DNA of 64,000 nt from Darksidea phi (lineage: Eukaryota > Ascomycota > Dothideomycetes > Pleosporales > Lentitheciaceae): positions 1-64,000 of the forward strand of contig JASJFT010000128.1 in assembly GCA_030770425.1 (NCBI GenBank), given 5' to 3'. Every line of letters begins with the position of its first letter. Within the stretch, counting starts at the first letter, position 1. Positions 1-10,225 of the stretch are shown here, one piece after another. Below the pieces are notes generated by a model. That model saw only the letters and a program-made list of their open reading frames with translations, searched no databases and was not told the origin of the DNA. A program made the translations under genes and the position numbers.

Positions 1-348
1 GCCGGTAGGAGTGCTACAAGGGGTCATCATGAACGGGCGGGGGGGGGGGGGGGGGGGCGGGGGGGGCGGCGGGGGGGGCGGGGGGGGGGAGGAGAGGGGG
101 AGGGGGGGGGGAAGAAGGGGTGGTAGCATATCACCAAATCAAAAGCGCATGTCTTTCGTCCTCCAGCCATCTACTGCTACTCTTCAATCTCATGACTAAC
201 CCCAGGCGGACGCGACCGGTGGACTAATCACGACTGAATTACTCCTCGAAGGCACTCAGGATACACAATCCACAGGGCATCGTTTGAGCCAGACTCAATG
301 TCTAGTAACGCACAATTCTCAGATTATCTACTCCTCACAAACCACCGC
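1..348. other. G-rich low-complexity stretch, no gene
   Basis: Bases 38-120 are almost pure G with scattered C and A, on the plus strand only. It is not a telomere repeat, since there is no TTAGGG unit. Nothing coding is supported in the rest. Because the window starts here, a repeat-collapsed or low-quality sequence edge is possible. Confidence 0.6.
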
Positions 349-847
349 CTACAACTTCGGCCCGGCCCTCGCCTTCTTCAAAATAGGCTCCATCTCCGTC
401 GCCTTCATGACATTGCCCGTGATTTTCAACGCGCCACTCATAAACAGCGCCTGCGCGTTCGCCTTGCCGCCAATCAAGTTGGCAAAGTCCTTGTCGCTCA
501 TCTTGAGTGTGACGGTCGCTTTCTTGGGCGGCTTGCCCTTGCCGACCGTGCCCGTCTCTTTGAGGTCAATGTACCAGGATTCCACCTCGCCCGCGTCGTT
601 TTTCAGCTCGAAGGCGAAGATGGCTTTGGCCTTGTTCATGGCGTCTTGTCGGCCATTCGGGTCCGAGGAGAGGGAGGAGGAGATGTCATCGAAGGCGGCA
701 GAGGAGGGGTGGGAGGCTGTGGATGAGTGTTAGTGGTTTGCTTGGGTTTGTCTCGGTGGTGCTGGAAGGCGGTCGCGAGACAGGAACCGCACGGCATCAC
801 ACAACTCGAAAATACAAAAACACCCACATACCTGATTTCAGAGACAT
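349..847 (-). CDS. SCP2 sterol-binding domain protein (non-specific lipid transfer protein)
   Basis: A small intracellular lipid carrier of the SCP2 family, which binds sterols and acyl-CoA and usually works in peroxisomes. I join two exons, 847-832 and 716-349. The first exon encodes only the start MSLKS and ends at a GTATGT donor; the 115-nt intron ends in CAG, giving 127 residues, the normal length for single-domain fungal SCP2. The SCP2 fold is recognisable from the FAFELKND, YIDLKETG, MSDKDFANLIGGK and ALFMSGALKITGN segments, in family order. The protein ends in PKL, which could act as a weak type-1 peroxisomal targeting signal. The ATG of exon 1 is chosen because the next in-frame Met would cut the N-terminal helix. 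Confidence 0.9.
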
Positions 848-1797
848 TGCGACCGAATCTGTGTTCTTTGAAGCCTCTCGAAAGCTGTTCTTGCTGTATC
901 GTCTGCTTACACAGCTCTCGTACACAAGGACAAGACTATGCGGTCTCGGATCTGTCGTATGGGTGAGGCGAACGAGAATTTAGCAAGTAGCCGAGGACGA
1001 AGAGCTATTTGAGGCGACTGCTCGGAGGCTTGTGACAATCAATGATGAATGTCGAAGCCCGCAGAATCCGGGGAAGCATGTGAATGCGGAAGCTGCCAAG
1101 GAACGCTAACAAAATGCCGAGGCAGTTACGTCTACGCACGTGGACGCATCATTCACTCGGCTAGCCGGCGCCGATCCATGGTGTTAGTCGCGTTCCCCGC
1201 CTTGACAATATTGTTGCTAGCAAGGCATACGAGCTGGGCAGAAGGATGATCTTGTATATAAATGAAGGTATAGAAGAACACTAAGAAATTACATTTGAAA
1301 AGATCGTAAGAAGGTAGGCAGGTAGATAAGCACCTCATCGCCATCCATCAAATCATATATACATGATTTTTGTAAAATATAATAGAAAGTCATAAAGGCC
1401 GTCAAGCCGCATCTTCATCATCGTCATCATCCGCCATCAGAAACAAAAAGAAGAATAAAATGAAAAGGAACAAAAGCAGAATGCCAGTACCACAGCTTTT
1501 ACCTCTGTCCACTTCGCCAGAAGAAGCGGGCACTTGCGCCAACACCCGATGCGTACCATGGCCACCCAATGCTGCACCCCAGCCGGGACGTAAGGGGTAT
1601 ATGACCGATGGGAGGCCATCCCGGCTGGAAACCCGAAAACTCCGTGCACTCCTTGCTCCTGTTTTTTGAAATGGTTATATGCAAGCCGACCCGCCCCGTG
1701 GTAGGCTCGACAAGACATAGTACTCCGAACAATACCAATAGGCAACACCTTCCCATGCAATCGTTACACTCATCATATCATGCCTCGAGGGGGTGGT
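848..1797. other. Intergenic, SCP2 5' side to F-box 3' side
   Basis: No open frame here has protein-like composition. A TATATAAATG string occurs near 1255 but no gene follows it convincingly. Confidence 0.5.
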
Positions 1798-3216
1798 TTA
1801 TTTCCAGGCCGAGAAGCGAAGCAAGCGCTTCATGTGGTCACCACCGCCCCAGAAACTCTCCTTCGCGTTCGGTGATTTTCTGAGCGTTGTCTTGGGTTTG
1901 CTCAACCACCTGCTCAAGGAATGAGGGCTCCTGTCCTTGCCAGATACTTCGTCGATTGCTTGGTCCACTTCCTCAAGCAACGGTCCCATGATCCTCGGCT
2001 CGATGCCTACCGGACTCAGGACGATGGGAACATCCATGACCTCTTCTTGGTTCCTCTTCCATCGATCATTGCCAGCGATTTTGGTCAAAGGCTCGAGTGC
2101 CTCGTCCCAGTTTCCCTGTCGCAGCTTCACGTCTTCGAAGTTGAATTCAACAAGCGTGCGACGATGTCTGTGGATGAAGTCTGAGATCTGCGCAGAGTCC
2201 ATGACGGCGTTTTCGAGCTCCATGTGTCGAAGACGAGTGAACTTGAGGGGACGAGGACCGCGCACTTCGCCACGCATGGAGGGATGCATGCACTCTTCTT
2301 CAATCGGAAGCATGCAGGGTTCCTTGTCTAGGCTCAGAGGGGATGGACCGCGCTCGCCTTTCCAGCGGAAGAAGAGGCGAGTGAGGCCACGGGATAGTGT
2401 GCGGAGATAAGCGTGTAGAATGCGCAGATGCTCTAGGGACTGTATCCTTGCCGTGGTCGACGACGGGGAGAGGCAGATAGACTCCATGCATACTGATAGT
2501 CGTCGGATCTGACCCCAACGCTTGGCGGATGAGGGCGTGCTGCCAAAACCGTGCATGGGATGAAGATAGAGAAGGCCGCCGGCGTGGATGGGATGTAATG
2601 AAAGAGAGTGCAGGCTATACATTGGTGCGCGTTCCACGGCAATGCGCAGAGAGATAAGCGCATAGTCCACTACACTGCGACGGTGTCGCGGCGCATTGTT
2701 GTGCCCGGGGCAAGATACCTTGAGATGGGTGAGGTTAATTAGCTCTGAAAAGGCGGATACGAAAGCTGGTACGTTCGTGGCAGCATGGAAGAGTGGGGGG
2801 TACTGCTGGATGAGTAGGTTGGTCATCTCCCAGGAACCGTACTTTGGCGTCTTCTCCCGGCCTAGAGCGTTCTGTGGTGTCTGGAGCTGCGGCTCATACA
2901 AGAATTGCTTCTCTTCGCCCGACTCCGGGTCGATAATTGGCGGTAGGAAGGTCTCAGGGCTGTGTGGCATATGGAAGGTAAACGTCTTTACATGGCGACC
3001 TATCCTAGTAAGGGCTTCGATGCGCGCCGGCTTAGAGAATGTAGAGGGTTTGAAGGTGACGGTGAGGGACTCGAACAAGGACGGCGCAGCGCGTGTCGCA
3101 AAGTCGTGGCAGACAAGACGAAAATTGGGCATATCCTCGTGGTCGAGATGGGCTAGCAGATTGTCGCGGCAAGTATCGTTCAGCCAGAAGCGCAAGAAGG
3201 CAGAGCTCGTCGACAT
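1798..3216 (-). CDS. F-box-like protein
   Basis: Predicted substrate-recruiting subunit of an SCF ubiquitin ligase. From the ATG at 3216 the protein has 472 residues. An F-box-like stretch lies near residues 18-50 (LLAHLDHEDMPNFRLVCHDF, then LFESLTV), followed by leucine-rich helical segments such as LINLTHLKV and LRHMELENAV that resemble irregular LRR repeats. No transmembrane segment is visible. The tail is basic. An open frame just upstream (3252-3467) encodes a serine-rich stretch in another frame and probably belongs to the same protein, separated by a one-base shift. If so, the true start is at 3467 and the protein is about 550 residues. The substrate cannot be inferred. Confidence 0.75.
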   Translation of the reverse strand: MSTSSAFLRFWLNDTCRDNLLAHLDHEDMPNFRLVCHDFATRAAPSLFESLTVTFKPSTFSKPARIEALTRIGRHVKTFTFHMPHSPETFLPPIIDPESGEEKQFLYEPQLQTPQNALGREKTPKYGSWEMTNLLIQQYPPLFHAATNVPAFVSAFSELINLTHLKVSCPGHNNAPRHRRSVVDYALISLRIAVERAPMYSLHSLSLHPIHAGGLLYLHPMHGFGSTPSSAKRWGQIRRLSVCMESICLSPSSTTARIQSLEHLRILHAYLRTLSRGLTRLFFRWKGERGPSPLSLDKEPCMLPIEEECMHPSMRGEVRGPRPLKFTRLRHMELENAVMDSAQISDFIHRHRRTLVEFNFEDVKLRQGNWDEALEPLTKIAGNDRWKRNQEEVMDVPIVLSPVGIEPRIMGPLLEEVDQAIDEVSGKDRSPHSLSRWLSKPKTTLRKSPNAKESFWGGGDHMKRLLRFSAWK

Positions 3217-3251
3217 GACCAGGTTGCAGACCAAGCTGTTGGAGCGCGTCG

Positions 3252-3467
3252 CTAATGATAGTCAATACCGCGGAAGGTCATGGGCGCATGCGCAAAGGGT
3301 CTCTCACATCTCCCTTCCACAGTCGTCGCAGGCGTCAACGGAATCTCTCCAAACAACAGCTTCGAACTCGATCGCGACGTCGAGGTCGCTGCGCTGGCAT
3401 AGCTACTCTGGCTCTCGGCCGACACGGTCCGCTTCAGCGACGGTGGTGATGGTCGCGGGGCATGCAT
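3252..3467 (-). other. Probable N-terminal part of the F-box protein, out of frame by one base
   Basis: Starting at ATG 3467 this frame encodes 71 residues beginning MHAPRPSPPSLKRTVSAES, with a serine-rich stretch and a phospho-site-like composition. It runs to FRGIDYH and stops at TAG. Adding one T in the string CATTAGCG would continue it as HLATRSNSLVCNLV straight into the F-box frame. No usable GT/AG intron of sensible size bridges the two frames. The cause is either a genuine frameshift or a base-calling deletion. Confidence 0.45.
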
Positions 3468-4858
3468 TGGTTGTGCTTCTCATCCAAGTCGTCCAACGTA
3501 GAATAGTGTCGATTCGTTTCGTTTCAATCACTTCGGAAACAGCGCAGATAAAATCCGGAAAACCTCAGGAAGGAAACGCAGCATGTCCACCTCGCAGTAT
3601 TTACCGTCCAGCGCTCGAGGTGGGGACGCACAGCACGTGAGACGCAGGTGTGAGTCAAACATGTTCGCAGTCGGGCGCGCTCAGCTGTGCGTCTTTGCGG
3701 GTTGCTGGATTCGGGCAGAAGATTGAAGGCGAAAACACGACTATATCGCGGTGCAAGAGCGTGTTCTTATGTGTAGACGACGTGTTCGACGTGATGATTG
3801 ACTGTACGGCCCAAGTGGGGCTGCAGGCTGAAGCCGGCCCTGAAACGTTTCCAGGGCGCTGGCCTATCGGGCGCGGGGACGCATGGGAAAAAGTGTGTTT
3901 CTCGTGCAGGGTCGTGCAGTAGTCCTGCAGTAGTCCTGCGGCTCGTCTTGAAAAGAGGTGGCTGGGCGCAACCGGTGAGCGGTGAGTGGTAGCGGGTGCA
4001 ATCCACCGTCGCGCGTCGGCGGTTGTTGACGCGCCCGTCGTCTGCTCCTCGCGACTCGATTCGAGGACGTCAACAATAACATGCGGTCCCTGTGGCTTTG
4101 CGCGCGTGTTTGGACACAACATAGAAACGAGATGCTGGCAGCGGTCGTCGTGGGCTATCGATTGCTAGCCGGCGATTGCTCGATTGCTAGCCGCCTTATC
4201 GTGTCACGTGTCTGTCTACGCATCGGATCGCGTGCCACGTGGCCTATCCAGTGTCAACACCAAACAATCATCGTGGACTTCCCTTTCCATGTTGACCAAG
4301 TATGCCGGCCGCTGAGACTCCCTGAGTTGTTTTCGGGTCGCTCCCGTTCACACAATCGTTCGATGGTCGCTCAGGTTCCGGTTGTCGATTGTTGATTTTC
4401 ATCAGCGCGTCTCCGCTTCACGAACACCACACGCTCACGTCTTGCTTGCAGAGTCTTGGTATTCTGCACCACGACCGCGAAAATGCCTCACTTGCAGAAG
4501 GACCGGCAAACCCCGACGGCTCCAAAAGACAAACACCGTGTGATTAAAACATTATGGCGATTGGATATCTACGAGTAAAAGGTGAAACATGAAACATCAA
4601 TCATGAAACGAGGACGAAAACGCTGTGTTCCATTTCAGCTGCTCCACTCTGGGATTCGGAGAGCTTCGAAAAGGACCGCATGGAATGGTTGGTCCAGATG
4701 TTTCCTGCACCTCGCCACCTTCCTTGCGGCGCGAATCTTGTGGTCGCATCGAGGCCCAACGTTCTTCAGCCTAGCCTCCTAGACCAACTGCCGTGGTAGC
4801 ATCCAGCCTCCAGTACACAAGTCGCTGAGCGCGTTGCGCGCGAAGACGCCTTTGCCCC
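3468..4858. other. Intergenic, convergent/tandem spacer
   Basis: No gene recognised. A short imperfect direct repeat (GATTGCTAGCCG) occurs twice between about 4159 and 4192. An E-box-like CCACGTGG lies near 4235-4242. Open frames on both strands here have shuffled composition. Confidence 0.4.
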
Positions 4859-6437
4859 TCATCGCCTTTTCTCATCCGAGAATCGCGGCGCACCCTCAGG
4901 CACTGGTGGAGGCTGGTAGCTTCCCCTGTATCCATTAATGGGTGGCAGATCCGCGCCGATTGCCTCCTCATAACTCGGTGGCGCATCGTCGTGCGCAGGT
5001 GTATTCGGCCCCGCATGCGCGCCCTGTGCAGGCGGAAACGCGTTCGCGCCTGTAAAACCCTGGTGCGTAGGTGTGGTAGGCGTGATAGGTGCATGAGCAT
5101 GCTGCGGGGGATGGAGGCCGGGACCAGCCCCTAGCTTCTCGTCCAGTCTGTTCGAATCGCCTGCGAGGGTAGCGTCAAGCAGGGCTTTAGGCGGGGCAAT
5201 ACCAGAGTACACCTTAACTGGCAGTCGAAGAGGCAGCACCACGAGTTGGTCTTCGCCGTGCTTATAGGAGCCGTAGCCTATGCCGACGCGTACTTCGAGC
5301 TCATAGAAGCGTGAGAGGTTGCAGACTTGGAAGGAGGGTGCGACGGTATTTGGAATGGGCTTGCCAGACCAGTACTCTGGATTGATGGGGGTCTCTGTGC
5401 CTACGGGGTCCGTTGGAGAGCCTATGGGGATAGCCATGTTGCTCATGCTCGCTATGATCCAGCTATTGGACTCATTGCGGAAAACTTCGTGAGCGCGCAC
5501 TTTGGTGTAGCCTATCAGTTCGATCTGGAGCATTTGCAAGTACACATTCTTGCTACGCTCGCTGTTGTTCTTTACAAGGAGCCTCATTGGTAGGTCTTGG
5601 TTGCATGTGAGGATCGCGGGGTTCGGTAGTCGCGCATCCACCGTCACGCGCGGCGTTACCGACGAGGATGATGGAGAAGCGGGGATGCTGGAGGTCGAAT
5701 CCTTCCTGTCAAAGAGGGTGCTCTTCTTTCCTGCCGCCACACTCGGCGCGTTCTCCAGGAACTGATGCGCTCGTCTCGCGTATGCCTCTCCATCTGCCTG
5801 CGGTGGCCGTGGTGGTTCGATTGGTAGCAAGGTAAAGTTTGCGATGGCTCGCGGGTTCTCCTTGAAGAACTGGGGTCGGGCGACCGTGACCTTTACAAAA
5901 TATCTAATTTCGGCTTCACCGGGAAAGCCACTCAGCGATGGTGGAAGGGTTGTCTTGACATGTTGCGTGGGCGTTTTGGCTACTTCGAGAGCCATGTTGG
6001 CGAATGAGACGTTCGTGCTCAGGCTGTTCTGCTGTTGACAGGAGGTGTTCAAGGGGATCTGCGGTCCATATTAGAGAGGCTCCGCCCGTATGTACTATTG
6101 TTTTGCTCACCTTGAACTGAAACGGATATTCATAGTTCCCCGCGTTCATCGGAAAGCTTGCCTTGAGGTTGGCGACCAGATTCTCCTGGCGCATGTTCTG
6201 GGGCCATAGTAGCTGCGTCCTGTACAGGAACTTGTGCACCTCCAGTACGGGTCTCTGTCTCTCTGGTCTGTCCGGCCTCGTGGCCGCCAACAACCTGGTT
6301 CGCGACTCGCCTTCCAGTTTCACAATGATGCTGCTGACATTGGTGGGATTGGGGACCCTGAGGAGGACCTTGCCGTTGATGAGGTCGAGATTGGTGTAGT
6401 GTTCATGGGGATGATCGAGGTGTATTTGGACGAGCAT
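4859..6437 (-). CDS. Alpha-arrestin domain protein with PPxY motif
   Basis: An arrestin-fold adaptor that in fungi recruits a NEDD4-type ubiquitin ligase (Rsp5/HulA) to plasma-membrane transporters. Exons are 6437-6111 and 6058-4859; the 52-nt intron has a GTGAGC donor and a GCAG acceptor, phase 0, giving 508 residues. The arrestin N domain starts at once (LDLINGKVLLRVPNPTNVSS) and the C domain follows after about residue 230 (NPAILTCNQDLPMRLLVKNN). The C-terminal 120 residues are Pro/Gly/His-rich and disordered and contain PPSYEEA (about residues 466-472), a canonical PY motif for WW domains. It differs from the CreD/Art1 type by its short N-terminus. Function as a transporter-endocytosis adaptor is inferred from family. 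Confidence 0.88.
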
Positions 6438-7044
6438 CTTGGCTGTCGATATAATTTCTTTTGCTAAATAGAGTGATCTTGTGAGCGCGTGATGTGAGTG
6501 AGTGACAGTCCGAAGGTTATATTCTGAGGCTCCGGGTCCTTGCTGGACTAGTAATTGTTCGTCGTGGAAAGCGCCCTGTCTGAAGTATGCGCCGCACAGC
6601 CCGCAAACGCGTGTTCAATATTTCATGCGAGTTTGAGGACGTCACGGAAGTCGGAGTGCTCGGAGGGGCTGCATTTTCTCGCGCCTAGCAAACACACCCC
6701 ACCAACGTCATAAGCCAAGCCCCACTTGAAGACTACTAATCGAACATTCCTCTGAACATTGAATATTTTCCTACATGGTTTGCTATTGCGACCGTGGTTC
6801 ATAACCACTGTTCGGAGAAGTTTGCCAGCTCCGATGAATGCTCCTCATTTCGGGCTCCATGTGCACAGCCACAGCCACAGCCCGCCGCAGGCCCCCTTTT
6901 CAAACACTCAGCGCCGAGTTGCGGGTAAGCCGCGCTTCAGGTAAGGCTCAATCAGCAATGGCGTACGCGGCCTCGCAGTTTGTGTAACAGGAGCCGGCCA
7001 TATAAGTTCCCTTCACGTATGGGTCGCAGAAAGGGTGAAATTGC
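6438..7044. other. Intergenic
   Basis: Arrestin upstream region on the left and lipase 3' end on the right. No coding or RNA gene recognised. A GCACAGCCACAGCCACAGC string near 6860 is a short tandem triplet. Confidence 0.5.
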
Positions 7045-8565
7045 TCAGAGGCCTTCCTTGGCTAGCATATCTGCGCTAGGTTAGCATGACAAGGGTGTAA
7101 CGACAAGGCGCCCTTTCTTCAATCAAGGCGAGCCATGTCCGACTACAATAAATGATATTGACAGGGGAAGTCGTTAGATGGCATCAATATACCGCGACGG
7201 AAGATTGCCTTACCTGAGATATCAAGATAAAACGCAATAGCGTTGAAGCTGCGTACAGTCAGGGTACGGCCTAGTCCATCAGATTGCGGATACGTACTTT
7301 CTCTTGCTCCCGGTGAGCTCCCAGAAGAACCATTTGAGGCGATTCGTCCAGTTGATCAAGTCAAGATGGCTCACGCCGATCAATGTTCCTTTATAGTTTC
7401 CCCATTGACTCGAAGATACGCTAAACAAATCGTTAGTGATGCCCTGATTGTTGCAACCTACGAAACTTGCCTTACGAGTCCATCGTTGAGGCCACCTTCC
7501 CTTTCTTTGATGATAGCATGCGACATTGCGAATACTGACCACCGCGACGGCTCGAGCGATGCGCCGTACGAATAGTATCTGCATTGTCAGAAAGAGACCT
7601 CCGATACATGTAGACAACATACTTAATCCCATCAACATTCGGAGTCTTGTCGTTGAACTCAGTTTGCATGTACTTGCGCGTTAGCTGAGAGAAGGCCCCT
7701 GTTTCTAGACCGAAGTATTCCATGATCTTGTAGAGCCTCTTGATCTGGTGCGGGCCTATGGTATCGAACATGTAGTCTGCGAAAGCGGAACCCCGATGGG
7801 GGGTTGCGACGGTTGTCAACGACAGAACTTTTACATTGTTCGGCTGGAGACGGCTGATCATGTACCGCGCGTCAAGTCCACTAGAGACTGTAAGTTGCCA
7901 TTTTCTCACGGTAAATGAGAGTTACCCCTATCTATGTATCAGCTAGGGACCAAACATTGACGTTTGCATAAGGTGTACCATGCTATGCCTGCTTCCAGTC
8001 AATAATCGGCGCTTCAACGATGAATGCTGTCATGGACACGAGCCACTTACGCTATTATATTGACATCTTTCCCTCCAGCTTTTTCTGCAATGCTGTCGGC
8101 CAGCCTTTGCGCTCTTGCCTCAATGCTCCCTGAAGGCGGAACAGCGGCGACAATGACCTCGATGCCTTTCTTAGAGAGCGCATCTGTGATTCCGCGCCAA
8201 TATTGTATTCCAGGGAGAAAGCGTCCGGCAAGCCGTAGTTCATCGAAGCCAAGGAGGCCATGAGCGAGGATCAGGGTGTGTTTCTGCACGCCGGTTAGAC
8301 GAACGGCGGGGGCATTTGATGAGTGGACAAACCGGGGTATCTAGACTAGTTAGATATGCGCAGATACTGAATGTGAGGGGGGATTACCATATTTATCTCG
8401 CAGCACAGCATACTCGTCTTCAATGACGCGTCCCAGGTTTTGCATGCGCGGGTCTTCTTTGAGCCATTTTGTGCTGCTGAAAGCTCTCCGACTCGCGATC
8501 GAAAGGGTGGCGCGTGAAAACGACGATCGTGAGCGAATGGTCGCTCGGAAACATAGTCGTATCAT
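7045..8565 (-). CDS. Alpha/beta-hydrolase lipase, probable mitochondrial triacylglycerol lipase
   Basis: Exons by family match and splice phase: 8565-8368, 8283-8051, 7988-7979, about 7887-7623, 7578-7471, 7420-7298, 7248-7214, 7070-7045. The N-terminus (MIRLCFRATIRSRSSFSRA) is Arg/Ser-rich and lacks acids, like a mitochondrial presequence. The core shows LILAHGLLGFDELRLAG (oxyanion region), AHSM then SGLDARYMI (nucleophile elbow with Ser in HS), TVATPHRGSAFADYMF, ASLEPSRWSVF, NDGLVS, and GVSHLDLINW, whose His is the likely catalytic one. The end is DMLAKEGL. The intron 7470-7421 uses a GC donor (AG|GCAAGT). The 10-nt exon carrying the catalytic Ser does not join in frame to the next exon with canonical sites, so the gene is either mis-sequenced or damaged there. 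Confidence 0.8.
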
Positions 8566-9114
8566 CTGGTGTGGCGCATCGTGAGAAATTTGTGGTGTAT
8601 CGCTGAAGCTTTACTGTGTAGCTCCGGGGCTCGCGTCGCGGTGACGTAACAGTCTCAACCGACCGGGGTCCTCAGATGCTGGTCATAGAGATGCTGAACA
8701 CATTAATTTGCGACTCACATTCCCCCATTACAGAAAGTGCGATGTTAAACAGGCGTATACACCTGCTGATTATGTGTTGGAATTGATTGGGTCCAGCAAT
8801 GCTATGAGCTCCACAGACCGTGAGCTCCACAGACCGTGAGCTCCACAGACCGTGAGCTTTGGATGCTTGGAACTATATCCGCGTGCAGGGAGCCATATCC
8901 ATATGACAGAATATCGCCATGGTGGAGTTAAGAGCTACACATTGCAGCATTGTAGACTTTGATACACTGTGAGATTTGTACTTGGTTTAGTGAATTAGGG
9001 CCATAGATCTAGTGTATAGACATCAAGCCAGACCTTTTATCCCCCCAGTCAAGGTCCGCCCTATCCACCGCGAGTTACGTGCAAGCCGCCGCCTCAACCA
9101 TGCCAGAAAAGTCA
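8566..9114. other. Intergenic with a 16-bp tandem repeat
   Basis: Lipase promoter side and V-ATPase G 3' side. Apart from the tandem repeat at 8806-8858 nothing is recognised. Confidence 0.5.
8806..8858. repeat. 16-bp tandem repeat, 3.3 copies
   Basis: The unit GAGCTCCACAGACCGT is repeated perfectly at 8806-8821, 8822-8837 and 8838-8853, followed by a partial GAGCT. It lies in the lipase upstream region. Confidence 0.95.
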
Positions 9115-9727
9115 TCAGTTTCTTCCTCGCGGCGGCTCTGGCGTTGCGTTTGTCACAGCTGCGATCAACTGCTCTACGACCTTGGGTCCTGACTTCTTGC
9201 CGATGCCGTCGATCTCCTGCACCTTTCTGTCGGTATCCCTTTTCGCATCGTCCTCGGCCTTCTTGTTGCCGGAGCTGTGCTGCGCAGCTGTTAGTCTCCA
9301 TGACATGCTAGCAAGCATGTGCGCGGGCCGGTGTAACGAACCTCCTTCTCAAACTTCTGAAACTCTTCCTCCTTCTCCTTCCGGTACTCTTCAATTTCCT
9401 TCTGTGCTTCGCTTCGGGCGTCCTTTACCCGCTTCGTGCGGTCTGCGCTTGGTCAGAGGGTGTTTCAATGCCTGCAGTGGGCTGCGTACATTCTCTTGCT
9501 GTGAAATGTCAGTTTTGGCTATCGTTCGAGTGTATAGACAAGCGTACCTTGCTGCACAATCTTCTGTGCCTCTCGTTCGGCCTAAATATGGTGAGCTTGT
9601 AAGCCCCGCGGAATCGAAGTGGACTGGGGCCTTACATCGAGCAGCGTCTGGATTCCCGCAGAGTTTTGAGCGGACTAGAGCTAGTCAGCTATGAATAGAT
9701 CGCAGTCGCGGGTATGTCGCTCACCAT
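9115..9727 (-). CDS. VMA10: V-type H+-ATPase subunit G
   Basis: Peripheral-stalk subunit G of the vacuolar proton pump, which with subunit E links V1 to V0. Six exons: 9727-9725 (only the ATG), 9674-9636, 9581-9548, 9498-9490, 9442-9342, 9279-9115. All junctions are GT/AG and phases agree, giving 116 residues, the usual length. The start SAQNSAGIQTLLDAEREAQ is the subunit-G signature; YRTKRVKDARSEAQKEIEEY follows, then a long charged helix. Intron-rich structure, with a coding first exon of three bases and a 9-nt exon, makes this easy to miss by ORF finding. It is divergent from PET117 across 183 bp. Confidence 0.93.
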
Positions 9728-9910
9728 CTTGAGCGGTGGAGGTATATGGTGGAGGTGTACGTTATCGAGTGCTAGAGGCGCAGAAGATGCATCATGGGCG
9801 GAGGACTTGGCGGAGTGGCCCAAGCTCCTTCAAATGTCTGCGCAAATGTTCATACGTCTCCGCCGCCCTCACTTCAACACCCCCCTTGACTTTGGCATAC
9901 GGTCGCTACC
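9728..9910. promoter_or_regulatory. Shared divergent promoter of VMA10 and PET117
   Basis: Only 183 bp separate the two start codons, so both 5' UTRs and promoters must overlap. No TATA element is obvious; coordinated expression is inference from geometry. Confidence 0.6.
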
Positions 9911-10225
9911 ATGTCCCGCGCATCGCAGATCACACTTGCGTCAACATTGGCGGGCGCAGTTGGCATTGTCATATTCGTCCATTACTCTCAACGCGCCGAG
10001 AAAGCTGTCCGCGCCTCCCATACTACACCTCACTCTATCTGAACTGACTGTTGTGTACAGGCCATGCACGCTGGTGTTATCCGCGATTACGAACAGCAAC
10101 GGCTGAAACGAGAACGCCAGGCTGATTTCGAAATGCAGCGTGCGCTCGAAGAGGAATACAGGAAAGTGCAAACGGTTTCGGACCGTGGTGGCCCTGCGGC
10201 GCAACAAGGTGGGACAGGTACATAG
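9911..10225 (+). CDS. PET117: Cytochrome c oxidase assembly protein Pet117
   Basis: A small mitochondrial inner-membrane factor needed for cytochrome c oxidase assembly (heme A synthase oligomerisation in yeast). Exons 9911-10006 and 10061-10225 give 86 residues. Residues 1-25 form one hydrophobic segment (ITLASTLAGAVGIVIFVHY). After the intron comes the family core MHAGVIRDYEQQRLKRERQ then DFEMQRALEEEY and KVQTVS. The donor GTCCGC is weak but the 54-nt intron has a CTGAC branch-like string and a TACAG acceptor, and the join EKA-AMHAGVI matches relatives. Start chosen because the Met is directly followed by the membrane segment. Confidence 0.88.

Noticed and set aside
1..120. Possible telomere or subtelomere at the poly-G start
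   Set aside because: No TTAGGG/CCCTAA units; simple G tract.
2696..3640. 314-codon plus-strand frame
   Set aside because: Antisense to the F-box gene; a codon-bias shadow.
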